A stretch of 64,000 nucleotides of DNA from Chelatococcus sp. YT9 (lineage in GTDB: Bacteria; Pseudomonadota; Alphaproteobacteria; Rhizobiales; Beijerinckiaceae), in NCBI RefSeq assembly GCF_018398315.1, contig NZ_JAHBRW010000001.1:4162501-4226500 (forward strand). Reading direction: 5' to 3'. Made by a program: the position numbers and the translations under genes. The notes beneath the pieces are model-generated. The model made no database searches. It was given only the letters and a program-made list of their open reading frames with translations, and had not been told where the DNA came from. Every line of letters starts with the position of its first letter. The stretch's first letter is position 1. Below, one piece after another: positions 18,792 through 31,579 of this stretch.

Positions 18792-19574
18792 ATGCGCTTT
18801 TCGTTCCTTTCGCGCGCCGCAACCATCGCCGCGGTGCTCATCGCGACACCGCCACTTTTCTCTGTGCCAGCCGCGGCCGCGGAACTGTCGGCCACGGAAA
18901 AGACGGCGATCGAGCAGGTCGTGCGGGAGTATCTCCTTCGCAATCCCGAGGTGCTTCAGGAAGCTATGGTCGAGCTGGAGAAGCGCCAGCAGGAGAGCCA
19001 GCGCAAGGCGCAGGAAGATGCCGTGGCGGGGGAGATGGCCGCCCTCTACGAGGCCGAGGGCAATATCGTCGTCGGCAATCCGAAGGGCGACGTCACCCTT
19101 GTCGAGTTCTTCGACTATAACTGCGGCTACTGCAAGCGCGCTCTTGACGATGTCACCATGCTCGTGAAGCAGGACCCCAAGCTGCGCGTCATCCTGAAGG
19201 ATTTCCCAATTCTCCGCCCTGAATCGCTGGATGCTGCGCTCTACGCGCGGGCTGCCCAGCATCAGCTCCCAGGAGAGAAGTTCTTCGACTATCACAGCCG
19301 CCTGATGAGCTCGAAGGGTCTCGTCGGCAAAGAGCGGGCGGTCGCCGTCGCGAAGGAAATGGGGCTCGATATGGCCCGCCTCGAGAAGGACGCGACCTCA
19401 GAAGCGCTCAAGGCGGAAGTAAGGGACACGCTCGCGCTGGGAGACCGGCTTTCCCTGACTGGAACTCCGGCCTTCGTGCTCGGCAAGGATGTGGTCTTCG
19501 GCGCGGTTGGGCATGATCCGCTGAAACAGGCCATTGCCGCTGTCCGTCAATGCGGGCGTACCACCTGTTCCTAA
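18792..19574 (+). CDS. DsbA-family periplasmic thiol-disulfide oxidoreductase
   Basis: The protein has 260 residues. A signal peptide (AATIAAVLIATPPLFSVPAAAA) is followed by a helical, Glu- and Gln-rich N-terminal segment. The thioredoxin fold then carries the active site NCGYC (Cys111 and Cys114) and the cis-proline loop TGTPAFVLG. A helical domain is inserted between the two, as in DsbA. Two extra cysteines occur at the C-terminus (RQCGRTTCS). It probably forms or shuffles disulfides in exported proteins. The ATG at 18792 is preferred to a TTG at 18771 because the signal peptide then begins normally. It is probably co-transcribed with the M48 protease gene. Confidence 0.88.
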   Translation: MRFSFLSRAATIAAVLIATPPLFSVPAAAAELSATEKTAIEQVVREYLLRNPEVLQEAMVELEKRQQESQRKAQEDAVAGEMAALYEAEGNIVVGNPKGDVTLVEFFDYNCGYCKRALDDVTMLVKQDPKLRVILKDFPILRPESLDAALYARAAQHQLPGEKFFDYHSRLMSSKGLVGKERAVAVAKEMGLDMARLEKDATSEALKAEVRDTLALGDRLSLTGTPAFVLGKDVVFGAVGHDPLKQAIAAVRQCGRTTCS

Positions 19575-19836
19575 CCCGATAGCGAGCCCTGCGCCGGTCG
19601 TTTGGGAGACGAGGTCGTCGCGCGACGATCGGTGCGGACCGCCTGCTCTTCCCCTCGCTCGCGGTTCGCGCTAATACGCGCCCTTGCGATGGAGCGGCAG
19701 GGCACCGTCGTGGCTCGGGAATTCTGTTGGCAGTTTGATCGCAGCCACCAAGTTCTCTTGCCATTGGGTCAATCTTGCCACTGAACTCAATCAGCCAAGA
19801 CCCCCGTTTTCGTTTTGGCGTAACCTTCGAGCGGAT

Positions 19837-20331
19837 ATGGTCGCGATTCACGTCATCAACGGCCCCAATCTCAACCTGCTGGGACGGCGCGAGCCTGAAA
19901 CCTATGGCAGCTTGACCCTGGCCGATATCGAGCAGCGCCTGCGCGATCGTGCGGCCGCTCAGGGTGACGTCGCATTGACCTTCCGCCAGAGCAACAGCGA
20001 AGGCGATTTGGTCACCTTCATCCAGGAAGCGGGGTTGGCCGGCGCCGGCATCATCCTGAACGCGGCCGCCTATACCCATACCTCCATCGCTTTGCGCGAC
20101 GCGATCAAGAGCGTCGATGCCCTCGCCATCGAAGTGCATCTCTCGAATGTGCATGCGCGTGAGGAATTTCGCCACCACTCCACAATCGCTGCAGTCGCGA
20201 TCGGGGTCATCTGCGGCTTCGGCGCAGCGAGCTACGATCTGGCCTTTGACGCGCTCGTGCCAATCCTTGAAAAGCGCGATCGTACCAAAGCTCACAAGAC
20301 TGCCGCCAAGGCTACCGGAACCTCTCAATGA
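19837..20331 (+). CDS. aroQ: Type II 3-dehydroquinate dehydratase
   Basis: This 164-residue enzyme carries out the third step of the shikimate pathway, dehydrating 3-dehydroquinate. All family signatures are present: [17 protein letters not shown] with the catalytic Arg and Tyr, [27 protein letters not shown], and [17 protein letters not shown] with the catalytic His. Type II enzymes form dodecamers. The ATG at 19837 is right because homologues begin with the IHVINGPNL strand. An upstream start at 19684 would add 51 unrelated residues. The stop overlaps the start of accB (ATGA), implying translational coupling. Confidence 0.95.
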   Translation: MVAIHVINGPNLNLLGRREPETYGSLTLADIEQRLRDRAAAQGDVALTFRQSNSEGDLVTFIQEAGLAGAGIILNAAAYTHTSIALRDAIKSVDALAIEVHLSNVHAREEFRHHSTIAAVAIGVICGFGAASYDLAFDALVPILEKRDRTKAHKTAAKATGTSQ

Positions 20332-20804
20332 CGAAACTGCCAACAGCCAAGCAAAGCCCGATCGATCCTGAACTCGTCCACGAACTGGCCCGCCTGATTT
20401 CCGAGACAGATCTCACCGAGATCGAAGTCGAGAAGGGGGACTTGCGCATTCGTGTGGCGCGCAACGTGACGACGGCGGTGCATGTGCCTGTTGCAGCTGC
20501 CCCCGTCCCGGTAGCGCCGGCCCCGATCCCGGCTGCGGTTTCCGCGCCGGCCAAACCCGACGCGCATCATCCCGGCAATGTGACGTCACCGATGGTTGGC
20601 ACCGCCTACCTCCGCCCCTCCCCCGACGCCAAACCGTTTATTGATATCGGGACGCGTGTCGAAAAGGGCGACAAGCTTTTGCTCGTTGAGGCGATGAAGA
20701 CCTTCAACGACATCGTGGCACCACGTGCAGGCGTCGTGACCGCCATTCTGGTCGAAGACGGGCAGCCGGTAGAATACGGCGAGCCGCTTCTCGTGATCGA
20801 ATGA
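20328..20804 (+). CDS. accB: Biotin carboxyl carrier protein of acetyl-CoA carboxylase
   Basis: This 158-residue subunit carries biotin between the carboxylase and carboxyltransferase halves of acetyl-CoA carboxylase, the first step of fatty acid synthesis. The biotin-accepting Lys124 lies in [10 protein letters not shown]. An N-terminal helical region is joined by an Ala/Pro linker (about residues 48-75) to the C-terminal biotinyl domain starting [20 protein letters not shown]. The gene overlaps aroQ by ATGA at its start and accC by ATGA at its end, so all three should be translated as one unit. Confidence 0.96.
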   Translation: MTKLPTAKQSPIDPELVHELARLISETDLTEIEVEKGDLRIRVARNVTTAVHVPVAAAPVPVAPAPIPAAVSAPAKPDAHHPGNVTSPMVGTAYLRPSPDAKPFIDIGTRVEKGDKLLLVEAMKTFNDIVAPRAGVVTAILVEDGQPVEYGEPLLVIE

Positions 20805-22180
20805 CGATGCCGATGTTCGACAAGATCCTCATCGCCAATCGCGGGGAAATCGCCCTGCGAATTTTGCGCGCGTGCAAGGAACTCGGCATCGCGACGGTTG
20901 CGGTGCACTCCACGGCGGATGCGGATGCCATGCATGTGCGGCTCGCCGACGAAAGCGTATGCATCGGCCCGCCTGCTGCGCGCGAGAGCTACCTGAATAT
21001 CCCCTCCCTGATCGCAGCCTGCGAGATCACGGGCGCCGATGCCATTCATCCCGGCTATGGCTTTCTCTCGGAGAACGCCCATTTCGCCGAGGTCCTCAAC
21101 GATCACGGCATCACCTTCATCGGTCCGAAAGCTGAGCACATTCGGCTGATGGGCGACAAGATCGAAGCCAAGCGCACAGCACGCAGCCTTGGCATCCCTT
21201 GCGTGCCGGGGTCGGATGGTGGCATCACCGACGCCGAGGAGGCTGCACGGGTTGCGGCTGATATCGGCTATCCCGTGCTCATCAAGGCGGCGGCCGGCGG
21301 CGGCGGTCGCGGCATGAAAGTGGCACGCTCGGCCGGCGAATTGGAGCACGCCCTCGCAACCGCCCGTGCGGAAGCGCAAGCTGCCTTCGGCGATGACGCG
21401 GTCTATATCGAGAAATATCTCGAGAAGCCCCGTCACATTGAAATTCAGGTGCTCGGGGACGGCAAGGGCAACGCCATCCACCTCGGCGAGCGCGATTGCT
21501 CGTTGCAGCGCCGCCACCAGAAGGTGTGGGAGGAAGGGCCCTCGCCCGCGCTCAACCATTCCGAGCGCGAGCGCATCGGCGATACAGTCGCCAAGGCGAT
21601 GCAGAAGCTCGGCTATCTCGGCGCGGGCACGGTCGAGTTCCTCTACGAGAACGGCGAGTTCTATTTCATCGAGATGAACACGCGCATCCAGGTGGAGCAT
21701 CCGGTCACCGAGATGATCACCGGGATTGATCTGGTCAACGAGCAGATCCGGATAGCGGCCGGCAACCCGCTCTCGATCTCCCAGAAGGACGTCCAGATCG
21801 AGGGTCACGCCGTCGAATGCCGGATCAACGCCGAGCATCCCGCCACCTTCCGCCCTTCGCCGGGCACGATCACCTATTTTCACCCGCCGGGCGGTCTCGG
21901 TGTGCGTGTCGATTCGGCCGTCTATCAAGGCTACCGTATTCCCCCGCATTACGATTCGCTCGTCGGCAAGCTGATCGTCCACGGGCGCACACGTACAGAA
22001 TGCCTGATGCGGTTGCGACGTGCGCTGGATGAATTCGTGGTGGATGGCATCGAGACAACCCTGCCACTTTTCCGGACCCTGGTCCGCAACCAGGATATCC
22101 AGAACGGGATCTATGATATCCACTGGCTGGAGCATTTCCTGAATGATGGCGGGGTCGACGAGATCATGGCCTCCGCCTAA
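20801..22180 (+). CDS. accC: Biotin carboxylase subunit of acetyl-CoA carboxylase
   Basis: This 459-residue ATP-grasp enzyme carboxylates biotin on AccB using bicarbonate and ATP. Signatures include [19 protein letters not shown], the [10 protein letters not shown] loop, the Gly-rich ATP loop [33 protein letters not shown], and the metal and active-site motif [20 protein letters not shown]. The ATG at 20801 overlaps accB. The internal ATGs at 20810 and 20816 are possible true starts, because homologues begin MFDKIL. The length is normal. Confidence 0.96.
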   Translation: MTMPMFDKILIANRGEIALRILRACKELGIATVAVHSTADADAMHVRLADESVCIGPPAARESYLNIPSLIAACEITGADAIHPGYGFLSENAHFAEVLNDHGITFIGPKAEHIRLMGDKIEAKRTARSLGIPCVPGSDGGITDAEEAARVAADIGYPVLIKAAAGGGGRGMKVARSAGELEHALATARAEAQAAFGDDAVYIEKYLEKPRHIEIQVLGDGKGNAIHLGERDCSLQRRHQKVWEEGPSPALNHSERERIGDTVAKAMQKLGYLGAGTVEFLYENGEFYFIEMNTRIQVEHPVTEMITGIDLVNEQIRIAAGNPLSISQKDVQIEGHAVECRINAEHPATFRPSPGTITYFHPPGGLGVRVDSAVYQGYRIPPHYDSLVGKLIVHGRTRTECLMRLRRALDEFVVDGIETTLPLFRTLVRNQDIQNGIYDIHWLEHFLNDGGVDEIMASA

Positions 22181-22299
22181 GAGAAAAGCTAAAGCTATCT
22201 GACCAGATCAGCATAACGCTGTATCTATTTGATTTTCATTATGTTCTCTGGATATGGATCACCACTGATCCCTATCCTCCGTCTCGGCATAGGGCGGTG

Positions 22300-22959
22300 A
22301 TGAATCGGTCGTCGGTCGAAATCACGCCGGAGATCCTGCTCAGGGCTTATGCGAGCGGGCTTTTTCCAATGGCTGAGAACGCCGACGATCCCAGCCTGTT
22401 CTGGGTCGAGCCGAAAGAGCGCGGAATCATTCCTCTCGACGGCTTCCACATCCCGCAGCGCCTGGCGCGCACCGTCGCGCTGGACCGTTTCGAGGTCACC
22501 GTCGACCAGGACTTCGATGCGGTGATTGCGGGTTGCGCCGCGCCGGACGATGGCCGCGAAGAAACCTGGATCAACGGCCGCATCCGCGAGCTTTATGGTG
22601 AGCTGTTCGACCTAGGCTATTGCCACACCGTCGAAGTCCGTGATGCAGGCCGCCTCGTCGGGGGTCTCTACGGCGTCTCGCTAGGCGCTGCCTTTTTCGG
22701 CGAGAGCATGTTTCACCGCGAGCGGGACACCTCGAAGATTGCCCTGGTGCATCTAGTCGCACGCCTCAGGCGCGGCGGCTACACCTTGCTCGACACCCAG
22801 TTCGTCACGGATCACCTGGCTCGTTTCGGCGCGCTCGCCGTGCCCCGCAAGGCCTATATGGCGGAGCTCGAGGCCGCGCTTGAGCTCCGAGGTGATTGGT
22901 GGAGCTGGCCCGCCGGACTGCGCGTCAGCGGAGCCGAAGCGCTGGCGGAGCTCGCCTGA
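22300..22959 (+). CDS. aat: Leucyl/phenylalanyl-tRNA--protein transferase
   Basis: This 219-residue cytosolic enzyme attaches Leu or Phe to proteins with N-terminal Lys or Arg, marking them for ClpS/ClpAP degradation (N-degron pathway). Conserved blocks are [91 protein letters not shown] and [16 protein letters not shown]. The ATG at 22300 has AGGG five bases ahead. The GTG three bases earlier is less likely. It follows accC and converges with the DUF2155 gene 12 bases downstream. Confidence 0.95.
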   Translation: MNRSSVEITPEILLRAYASGLFPMAENADDPSLFWVEPKERGIIPLDGFHIPQRLARTVALDRFEVTVDQDFDAVIAGCAAPDDGREETWINGRIRELYGELFDLGYCHTVEVRDAGRLVGGLYGVSLGAAFFGESMFHRERDTSKIALVHLVARLRRGGYTLLDTQFVTDHLARFGALAVPRKAYMAELEAALELRGDWWSWPAGLRVSGAEALAELA

Positions 22960-22971
22960 TAACCCATGACC

Positions 22972-23448
22972 TCAGCGGCGTGCTGACGGGGGACGCTGCG
23001 CAGCGGGCGCCTCTGGGGGGGCGGCATCGCCGCTTCCCTCTTTGGGTTCAACGATGACCTCGGTCCCCCCTTTGCAATCCGTCAGCCAGATATCGTAGAC
23101 GGCATGTTCGATGCCGTGCAGACCGGGGCTCGCCGCGTACATCCAGCCTGAAAACAAGCGGCGGCGCTCGTTGCTGGCCGTCGTCACCTCATCCACGATC
23201 ACGAAAGCGGTGGTGTTGGGGGTCTCGGTTGCCGGCCGGGTGTAGCAAGCGCGGGGCGTGAGCTGCAGGGCACCGAACTGAACGGTCTCATCGACAGCTG
23301 CTTCGAAAGAGACGATCCGACCCGTGATTTTGTCCAGGCCTGAGAAAACCGCGATGGGGTTTTTGATTCGGTCCGCCATGGCGGCATGGCTGGTGCCCAC
23401 GAGACAGGCCATCGCCAGGGTAAGGACAGGCAAGAGCTTGGAATTCAT
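22972..23448 (-). CDS. DUF2155 domain secreted protein
   Basis: This 158-residue protein has a signal peptide (LLPVLTLAMACLVGTSHAAMA). Its conserved core includes FSGLDKITGRIVSFEAAVDE, a pair of cysteines (RACYTRP and LTDCKGG) that could form a disulfide, and the signature FSGWMYAASPGLHGIEHAVYD. The C-terminus is Pro- and Ala-rich. In alphaproteobacteria DUF2155 genes often lie near aat and the complex I assembly subunit NDUFA12, as here. The molecular function is unknown; a periplasmic location follows from the signal peptide. Confidence 0.85.
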   Translation of the reverse strand: MNSKLLPVLTLAMACLVGTSHAAMADRIKNPIAVFSGLDKITGRIVSFEAAVDETVQFGALQLTPRACYTRPATETPNTTAFVIVDEVTTASNERRRLFSGWMYAASPGLHGIEHAVYDIWLTDCKGGTEVIVEPKEGSGDAAPPEAPAAQRPPSARR

Positions 23449-23557
23449 CGTTCAATCTTACCGCAGCTCGATCAGGAGGGAAGCCGACGTGCCTGCATAC
23501 ACCTTCCGGCATCCCTTGCGACAGCCCTGCAGCGCGATTCGGGCGATGCCACTGATC

Positions 23558-24085
23558 TTAAATGGCCATATAGCCACAGGTGCTCGCATAAGCGGCGATG
23601 CGCCAGCGGCCATTCACTCTTCGCCACGCGCTGGTCGATTCTAGGTCGAGCTCCATGACATGGCCATCGCGCAAGAAGCCGAGCCGTTCATAGAATCCCC
23701 GGCTTTCGGGCGAACTCCTCAGCTTCAATCGGCGCATGCCTGGAATCGCGTTCACCGCGTGTTCGATCAGCGTTGAGCCCGCACCTTGCTGCCCCGGGTG
23801 GGTCATCAAGATCTCGACGGTGCCGATATCATCCGACACGGTGATCGATATAAGGCCGATAGCGCCCTGGCCGAAGAAGTAGCCGAAGTGAAACTCACCT
23901 CGGTCGAAATGTGTCAGCATGCGTGTCGACCCGATCCGGAAATTCCAGGCTTTGGCCGCTGGATCGTTTGTCTCCCCCCGGCAGCGCCAGAGATCAAGCT
24001 CGTGGCGGAAAGCGACACGGACCCGATCGAATTCATGATCGTCGATGGCGCGGATCGGCGGTTGCGGCAGCCATCTTAGGTCCAT
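23558..24085 (-). CDS. GNAT-family N-acetyltransferase, copy 1 of a tandem pair
   Basis: The protein has 175 residues. A GNAT acetyl-CoA-binding loop is visible as THPGQQGAGSTLIEHAV, followed by the typical SRGFYERLGFL strand-helix. The ATG at 24085 has an AAGGGGG ribosome binding site six bases upstream; a longer frame to 24127 has no support. It is clearly related to the neighbour at 24158-24733, sharing the acetyl-CoA loop, the FYxRLGFL motif and a GRWR-x-x-AYA-type tail. The acceptor substrate is unknown. The two copies separate DUF2155 from NDUFA12. Confidence 0.75.
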   Translation of the reverse strand: MDLRWLPQPPIRAIDDHEFDRVRVAFRHELDLWRCRGETNDPAAKAWNFRIGSTRMLTHFDRGEFHFGYFFGQGAIGLISITVSDDIGTVEILMTHPGQQGAGSTLIEHAVNAIPGMRRLKLRSSPESRGFYERLGFLRDGHVMELDLESTSAWRRVNGRWRIAAYASTCGYMAI

Positions 24086-24157
24086 CAAGTACCCCCTTCT
24101 TGCCTGCCGCTGGTGGCTCCGTGCCATCTCTCGAGCGGGATAGCCACCGCTGCTCGC

Positions 24158-24733
24158 CTATTGCAGCCTCGCCTTCGGGGGCAACGGAGACGCCTCCTCA
24201 CTCCAGGTCGCGAAACGTGGCAGATTGGCATAGGCTTTCAAGCGCCATCGCCCCTCAGCCCATTCCCACTGTGGGCTCCTGGCGAGGTCAAGGCACATCT
24301 GATTTCGCTCGAGCGACAGGAAGCCGAGACGCATATAGAAGGCCCTTGCCTCATCCAGCGTCGTGAGGCGAACCTCGGCGACCGGCGCCGGCCAGTCGTT
24401 GACGATATGCTCGATCAGAAGCGATCCGGCACCCTGCTGGCCAGGGTGTGTGGACAATGCCTTCAAGCGGATAACGTTCGCCGTCCCGTTGTCAGCGACC
24501 GCAAGGCCCGTCACAGACGCGCCCAGCATGCATACGAAATGTGCCGAACCCCTGAAGCGACCAATCATCGCCCTGACCATGCGAATCCGGTAATTCCAGA
24601 CACTTGCATCATGATCCCGCGAGGACGGGAGCAGCCATGCCTCGACATCGGCCGCGAAGGCCCTCTCCAGACGGGCGAATTCCGTCGGATCGACGCGCCG
24701 CACAGGATTCCGACCGCTCCACACTACTGACAT
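24158..24733 (-). CDS. GNAT-family N-acetyltransferase, copy 2 of a tandem pair
   Basis: The protein has 191 residues. The acetyl-CoA loop is STHPGQQGAGSLLIEHIV and the later GNAT motif is ARAFYMRLGFLSLERN. The N-terminal half (FARLERAFAADVEAW, then VWNYRIRMVRAMIGRF) lines up with copy 1 (FDRVRVAFRHELDLW, then AWNFRIGSTRMLTHF). The ATG at 24733 has GGGAGG eight bases upstream. A longer frame starting at 24877 reads into the upstream region and is rejected. Copy 2 lies 72 bases ahead of copy 1 on the same strand, so the pair is probably co-transcribed. Confidence 0.75.
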   Translation of the reverse strand: MSVVWSGRNPVRRVDPTEFARLERAFAADVEAWLLPSSRDHDASVWNYRIRMVRAMIGRFRGSAHFVCMLGASVTGLAVADNGTANVIRLKALSTHPGQQGAGSLLIEHIVNDWPAPVAEVRLTTLDEARAFYMRLGFLSLERNQMCLDLARSPQWEWAEGRWRLKAYANLPRFATWSEEASPLPPKARLQ

Positions 24734-25013
24734 TCCGCTAACCTCCCGTCTGGGCACGATGGCGACGACGGTGGGCAGCAGCCTCAAACAGGAACGGCGA
24801 GGTACAGCTCTAACTCCGCGCCGCAACCGCGCGCGATAAGCTAACCTGATATCTTCGGAGTATAACAGGCAATCCAAGAAGAGCGGGTTGCCATCGCTGC
24901 CGGTCCCGCCGATGCATCGCGTTCATCAGCAGGGACGGCACCGGCGGCTTCCATGGCGGACGGCGCGGATTGCCGAGATTTAGGGATCTTGATCGGCGAG
25001 ACTGTGTTTTCGG

Positions 25014-25418
25014 TCAGGGCGTCCAGGCGCTGTAGTCACCTGTTGCCTGTGGGCGGCGCCCTTCGGCGAGCGTCGAACCGGCCGGGCGATACGCCTCGGG
25101 CGTGCCCGTCATGTTCTCGCGATGCGGTCGCTGCCATTCCTTCGCCTGGTAGCCGTCCTGCGTGGGCGGCACGTCGGTCGTGTGGTGTATCCACCCATGC
25201 CAGCCCGGCGGGATGGCCGATGCTTCGGCATAGCCGGCGTAGACGACCCAGCGACGCTCGAAACCGAGCGCGGGATCCTTTGCCCCGCCCTTTGTCCGAT
25301 AATAGGTGTTGCCGAACTCGTCCTGACCGACCCGTTCGCCAAACCGCCACGTCCAGAACTGCGTTCCGAACGTCTGCTTGTTCCACCAGGTGAACATGCG
25401 CAGGAGAAAGTCTTTCAT
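25014..25418 (-). CDS. NADH:ubiquinone oxidoreductase subunit NDUFA12 family protein
   Basis: This 134-residue protein is the bacterial form of the complex I accessory subunit B17.2/NDUFA12, found in alphaproteobacteria and mitochondria. Signatures are FTWWNKQTFGTQFWTWRFGE, VGQDEFGNTYYRTKGG, RRWVVYAGYAEASAIPPGWH and WIHHTTDVPPTQ. It helps assemble or stabilise respiratory complex I at the inner membrane. The ATG at 25418 is favoured by GGGAT eight bases upstream; a TTG at 25433 would add five residues. Confidence 0.9.
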   Translation of the reverse strand: MKDFLLRMFTWWNKQTFGTQFWTWRFGERVGQDEFGNTYYRTKGGAKDPALGFERRWVVYAGYAEASAIPPGWHGWIHHTTDVPPTQDGYQAKEWQRPHRENMTGTPEAYRPAGSTLAEGRRPQATGDYSAWTP

Positions 25419-25730
25419 CACCACATATCCCAAAAGCCGGGCCCGAGCCGACGATCGTCGCCGAGGTTATGGCCCCGTCGGTGTTGCTTGTCCAGTACGG
25501 CAGCTTGTCTCCCCTAGGGCTGCGAGCCGCGCCGGCACGTTGCTGACGGCATAATCTCTCAACCCTTTGACCTGAGATCGCCCGTCGCGGTGATGCCCAG
25601 CGACATGCCGTGACGTCTTGCTGCGATTCGCGCCAGACGCGCTGCCACAGGTACCCGCCGCGGTCGAGCGAGAATCACGAAAAGGCGCGCAAATACGACG
25701 CCGCAGCTGCATCCTATGGGGATGGAGGTG

Positions 25731-25746
25731 GAAAAATATATTGTGG
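25731..25746. promoter_or_regulatory. Possible degenerate NrdR box, distal
   Basis: GAAAAATATATTGTGG resembles the right half of the NrdR consensus (ACAC-A-ATATAT-T-GTGT). The left half is poor. It lies about 490 bases upstream of nrdJ. Weak evidence. Confidence 0.2.
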
Positions 25747-25905
25747 TGAACAAATGGTGACACTGTGGCCCCTTTCCCCAGGAATGGGGAAAAGCCTTGT
25801 TTCCCATTACCATCAGCCGCGTTTATTCTAGTGGTGATGAAACGACGGTAAGGCAGGACAACGGCTCTAGAGATTGCGCGTCAAAAAACTTGAACCCCCT
25901 AGATA

Positions 25906-25934
25906 TTGACGCACGGGGCAGGATCGCTCTAACT
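25906..25934 (+). promoter_or_regulatory. Possible sigma-70-type promoter for nrdJ
   Basis: TTGACG at 25906-25911 is separated by 17 bases from CTAACT at 25929-25934. The -35 match is good and the -10 moderate. It would imply a leader of about 290 bases before nrdJ. Confidence 0.3.
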
Positions 25935-26185
25935 TCCAGCCATATTGCGTCAGGCGCGTTTTTGCTGATGCATCTCCGAATAAGTTTCACAAATGTGTCC
26001 AGCGGCAGGCGGTGTTGCAAAACAGCGTGGGCTGTTGCGTGTCTAAAATGTCCCCCGGGCCTGTCGGTACCGAGGCTTAAACGCGGCCTTTCATCGCGGC
26101 TCATCCCGCTGAGGAAGGACGCGGATGGAGCGCCACCCCCGGCGCCTCTATCCGTAGCGTTCAAGCTTGGTTCATGGCGAGCCAC

Positions 26186-26201
26186 CCCCCATATATAGCG
26201 A
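26186..26201. promoter_or_regulatory. Possible degenerate NrdR box, proximal to nrdJ
   Basis: The sequence CCCCCATATATAGCGA matches 11 of 16 positions of the NrdR consensus by eye, including the central ATATAT and the flanking C and G. It lies about 30 bases before the nrdJ start. A paired second box at the usual helical spacing was not found. Confidence 0.25.
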
Positions 26202-26231
26202 TGGCGGGCGACCGCCAAAGGGATCACATCA

Positions 26232-30002
<3,771 letters not shown>

Positions 30003-30037
30003 GCCTCACGCGCGTCTTCGCATTCGACACCGTCTCC

Positions 30038-30060
30038 ATGGCCGGGCTCGTCCCGGCCAT
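30038..30060. repeat. REP-like palindrome after nrdJ
   Basis: ATGGCCGGG and CCCGGCCAT form a perfect 9-bp stem around CTCGT. Palindromes of the form ATGGCCGGG-C-T-CCCGGCCAT are dispersed between genes in many Hyphomicrobiales genomes (from memory, not searched). TTTC follows, so it could also act as a weak terminator for nrdJ. Confidence 0.55.
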
Positions 30061-30228
30061 TTTCATGGGGCGTGATGGCGCCGCCGGTCGTTGCATCGCC
30101 GTCCCTCTTGCGCGGCATACCGCCTACGCTACAAGCAAAAGGATTGAAGGTTGCTGTCGTGGGTGCTGAGGGCAGCCTCGATGAGACAGCCTTGCCGGTA
30201 GGCCGAGGGAGTGAAGGTTGGCCGCCTC

Positions 30229-31488
30229 ATGATGCTCGATGTACGGACCCTGTTCGTCGTGGTGGTTTTCATCACCATCGTTGCTGGCGCGTGGCTCAGC
30301 TTCTCGGCGCTGCAACACCGCGACCGGCGCCCGCTCGCCCTGTGGGGAGGCTGCTACTTTCTGGTCGGCTTCGGCGTCGCTGTCCTCGCGACCCATGAAC
30401 TCATGCCCGATGCCGTGCGAATCATCATCGGAAACAGCCTTATCCTCTTAGGTTATGGCGCAGCCTGGCAGGGCGCGCGCGCCTTCGATGGGCGCCCGAT
30501 GCAATGGACCGGCTTTTCCCTGGGCACCGTCATCTGGCTTGGCGCCTGCCTGATACCGACATTCCTGGAAACCCTCGCACTCAGGGTCATGCTCGTCTCG
30601 GGCGTCGTCGCCGCCTATTCCTTCGCGACCGCCATGGAGCTGTGGCGGGGGCGCGGTGAACTGGCGTCTCGCGTGCCGGGTGTCGTTTTGCTCTGCGTCC
30701 ATGCGGCGATTTTCATCATCCGAGCCATCGACGCGCCGAACCTGCCTCTTCCCGACAGCGGTTTCCTGACCGCCTGGAATTGGAACATGGTTCTTGCCTT
30801 CGAGACCCTCATCTTCATGCTCGGCATGGCTTTCATCGCCACCGCCATCATGAAGGAGAAGCTCAGCTTCGAACATCGGCGCGAGGCATTGGTCGATCCG
30901 TTGACGGAAGCTCTCAACCGGCGCGGCTTCGAGCTGCGTGGCCTGCAGGTCTTGCGCCGGCATGCGGCGGCGCATGAGCCGATCGCGGTCATCGCTTTCG
31001 ACCTCGATCACTTCAAGTCCGTCAACGACACATTCGGCCACGCCATGGGCGATGCGGTCCTCGTGCAATTCAGTCAGATCGCGTCCCGCCATCTCAGGTC
31101 AAGCGACATGCTGTTTCGCATGGGTGGCGAGGAATTCACCGCCTTGCTCCCTGGAGCAAGCGCCGATGATGCGCGTCTGGTCGCTGACCGGATCAGGAAG
31201 TCCTTCGTCGAAGCCGTGAGGCACTCCTGCGACGGTCGTGTGGTCACAGTCAGCGCCGGGATCGCCTCGTCCGGAACCCACGGTTACGACGCGCGGGAGC
31301 TTCTGTCGGCGGCCGACAAGGCGCTCTATCGCTCCAAGAACGAGGGCCGTAACCGCGTGACACAAGACGGCGATCCGCTACCGCCTCCCCCTCCGAGTGG
31401 AAGCAATATTGCGATCTTCCCCAATCGCGGTCGTAACGGCGCCCTGCCCCGCTCGGCCAATGGCAGCTCGTCCGAACCAGGGCGATAG
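30229..31488 (+). CDS. Membrane diguanylate cyclase (GGDEF)
   Basis: The protein has about 419 residues. The N-terminal 210 residues contain about six or seven hydrophobic spans (TLFVVVVFITIVAGAWLSF, CYFLVGFGVAVLATHEL, VMLVSGVVAAYSFATAMEL and others) forming an integral membrane sensor domain with no named motif. The GGDEF domain starts at DPLTEALNRRGFE and carries the active-site variant GGEEF. An inhibitory RxxD site (RSSD) sits exactly five residues before it, so product inhibition by c-di-GMP is expected. The tail of about 55 residues is Pro- and Ser-rich. No EAL domain is present. The start could instead be GTG at 30211 (six residues longer) or ATG at 30232. It converges with ggt. Confidence 0.88.
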   Translation: MMLDVRTLFVVVVFITIVAGAWLSFSALQHRDRRPLALWGGCYFLVGFGVAVLATHELMPDAVRIIIGNSLILLGYGAAWQGARAFDGRPMQWTGFSLGTVIWLGACLIPTFLETLALRVMLVSGVVAAYSFATAMELWRGRGELASRVPGVVLLCVHAAIFIIRAIDAPNLPLPDSGFLTAWNWNMVLAFETLIFMLGMAFIATAIMKEKLSFEHRREALVDPLTEALNRRGFELRGLQVLRRHAAAHEPIAVIAFDLDHFKSVNDTFGHAMGDAVLVQFSQIASRHLRSSDMLFRMGGEEFTALLPGASADDARLVADRIRKSFVEAVRHSCDGRVVTVSAGIASSGTHGYDARELLSAADKALYRSKNEGRNRVTQDGDPLPPPPPSGSNIAIFPNRGRNGALPRSANGSSSEPGR

Positions 31489-31579
31489 ATCGACCACGCC
31501 TCTCGCGCCGTCTCCAAACAAACGCAGACGAGTCGGCGCGACGCCGCGAATTGGTCCGGCGCGATTACGGTCGCGTGGC

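Larger units (their letters stand above)
25419..26231. other. Long intergenic region upstream of nrdJ
   Basis: These 813 bases lie between divergent NDUFA12 and nrdJ. No convincing gene was found, and no cobalamin riboswitch could be recognised although the downstream enzyme needs B12. The region holds a perfect 7-bp stem (TTTCCCC with GGGGAAA, 25773-25792, loop AGGAAT) with no T-run. It also contains a possible promoter and AT-rich elements listed separately. Confidence 0.4.

Noticed and set aside
20606-22135. 509-codon reverse-strand open frame across accB and accC
   Set aside because: It is antisense to two well-conserved genes and its product has no known motif. High GC content creates long shadow frames.
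25773-25792. Intrinsic terminator before nrdJ
   Set aside because: The 7-bp stem is perfect, but no T-run follows on the + strand and no gene ends nearby.
25434-26231. Adenosylcobalamin riboswitch before nrdJ
   Set aside because: Looked for because NrdJ uses B12, but no B12-box-like core or expected stem order could be found by eye.
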